Positions 63,425-64,000 of a stretch of DNA of 64,000 nt are shown here, in pieces; position 1 is the first letter of the stretch, and each line of letters begins with the position of its first letter. Below the pieces are notes generated by a model, which did not search any database, had not been told where the DNA came from, and worked only from the letters and a program-made list of their open reading frames with translations. This DNA is from Acinetobacter sp. XS-4. Its GTDB lineage: Bacteria > Pseudomonadota > Gammaproteobacteria > Pseudomonadales > Moraxellaceae. Made by a program: the position numbers and the translations under genes. Where the stretch lies: assembly GCF_023920705.1 (NCBI RefSeq), contig NZ_CP094657.1:1364001-1428000 (forward strand). The letters are read 5' to 3'.

Positions 63425-64000
63425 CTACCAATAACCCAACACTTTCCACCACAGTCCGCCAATCACTACAAAAATAATGATATTAACAACACTCATGACA
63501 AAACCAGCTTTCCACCATTCACCGAGTGTGGTGTAACCCGAACCGAAGACTACAGGGGAAGTGCCAGTCGCATAATGGGTTAAGGTCATCATAATACTTG
63601 AAGCCGCTGCCATCATTAAAGCAAAGAGCATTGGCGGTGCACCGAGTGCAAGTCCTACCGTATAAAAAGCAGCAAACATTGCGGTAATATGTGCCGTTGT
63701 GCTAGCAAACATATAATGTGCATACAAATAGGCGAGCATTAATAATAAACAAGCCGGCATCCAGCTTAGACCTAAATGACCAATACTGGTTTCTAAAACA
63801 CTCGAGAACCACGTGATTAAGCCAAGCTTATTTAAATAAGTTGCCATCATGACTAATGCTGCGAACCAAGTAATCGTATCCCACGCGTTCTTTTGCGTCA
63901 GAATATCATCCCAAGTTAAAACACCTGTAAGTAGCAATAACCCTAAACCAATAAAAGCTGTCGTCGTTGGGTCAACAGCCCAATCGGAGCCAAAAATCAT
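63425..64000 (-). CDS. DASS family anion/Na+ symporter, 3' part
   Basis: The C-terminal 191 residues of a divalent anion:Na+ symporter (SLC13/CitT-like) are visible; the gene continues beyond the window, so the Met at the edge is internal. Conserved blocks include WDTITWFAALVMMATYLNKLGLI, YMFASTTAHITAMFAAF and THYATGTSPVVFGSGYTTLGEWWKAGF. Such carriers move dicarboxylates, tricarboxylates or sulfate across the inner membrane. The GTSP motif near the end is a substrate-binding loop in this family. The substrate cannot be decided from the fragment. Confidence 0.88.
   Translation of the reverse strand: MIFGSDWAVDPTTTAFIGLGLLLLTGVLTWDDILTQKNAWDTITWFAALVMMATYLNKLGLITWFSSVLETSIGHLGLSWMPACLLLMLAYLYAHYMFASTTAHITAMFAAFYTVGLALGAPPMLFALMMAAASSIMMTLTHYATGTSPVVFGSGYTTLGEWWKAGFVMSVVNIIIFVVIGGLWWKVLGYW

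Noticed and set aside
1-64000. tRNA, rRNA, CRISPR arrays, insertion sequences or prophage genes
   Set aside because: I looked for these in the gaps and found no cloverleaf-like sequence, regularly spaced repeats, transposase or integrase; the window reads as core chromosome.

Overview
The window looks like a piece of an Acinetobacter chromosome, most likely the A. baumannii/calcoaceticus group. The evidence is its low-GC coding style, a cyo bo3 oxidase operon, a complete pgaABCD operon, a prfA-prmC pair, a kdpABCDE cluster and a TamA/TamB pair with Acinetobacter-type extensions. It is almost entirely core-genome: genes are dense, operons are intact and separated by strong intrinsic terminators. 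I saw no rRNA, tRNA, CRISPR array, insertion sequence, integrase or prophage genes.

Layout. 1-3672 (+): a four-gene Anbu (proteasome-like peptidase) cassette: circularly permuted ATP-grasp protein (cut by the window edge), short alpha-E protein, transglutaminase-like protein, Anbu peptidase. 3736-7560 (-): alr, dnaB and the ribosomal operon rpsF-rpsR-rplI. 7745-12614 (-): cyoABCDE quinol oxidase. 12928-17122: GYF/RDD membrane protein, PEP synthase and, divergently, its regulator PpsR. 17509-23475 (+): pgaABCD for poly-N-acetylglucosamine biofilm polysaccharide. 23515-26534 (-): a headless and tailless remnant of a flavin monooxygenase, a luciferase-family oxidoreductase, and two tandem paralogous glycine-zipper proteins with duplicated control regions. 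27019-28922 (+): prfA-prmC. 28925-30742 (-): sulfonate-type ABC permease and binding protein with no ATPase gene. 30984-34825: AraC regulator divergent from an SDR and an acyl-CoA dehydrogenase, then a flavin reductase-like protein. 34999-37922 (+): MoeB-like protein, ABC1 kinase, folB, folK. 37923-45978 (+): kdp control region with an unannotated 44-codon ORF, then kdpABCDE. 46054-50439: glutamine synthetase-like enzyme, DUF2799-type lipoprotein, coq7 and an LplT-like MFS transporter. 50606-57870 (+): tamA and tamB. 58190-64000: exported lactonase-like beta-propeller, small lipoprotein, acnB with a structured 3' tail, a small unknown ORF and the 3' part of an anion/Na+ symporter.

Functionally the window combines central carbon metabolism (ppsA/ppsR, acnB), respiration and quinone synthesis (cyo, coq7, ABC1 kinase), envelope and biofilm assembly (pga, tam, glycine-zipper proteins), potassium homeostasis (kdp), translation (rpsF operon, prfA, prmC) and replication (dnaB). 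The least understood parts are the Anbu cassette, the kdp leader with its small ORF, the structured acnB 3' region, the monooxygenase remnant and the duplicated glycine-zipper loci. None of these can be claimed as a new system from sequence alone; each is given below with a test.
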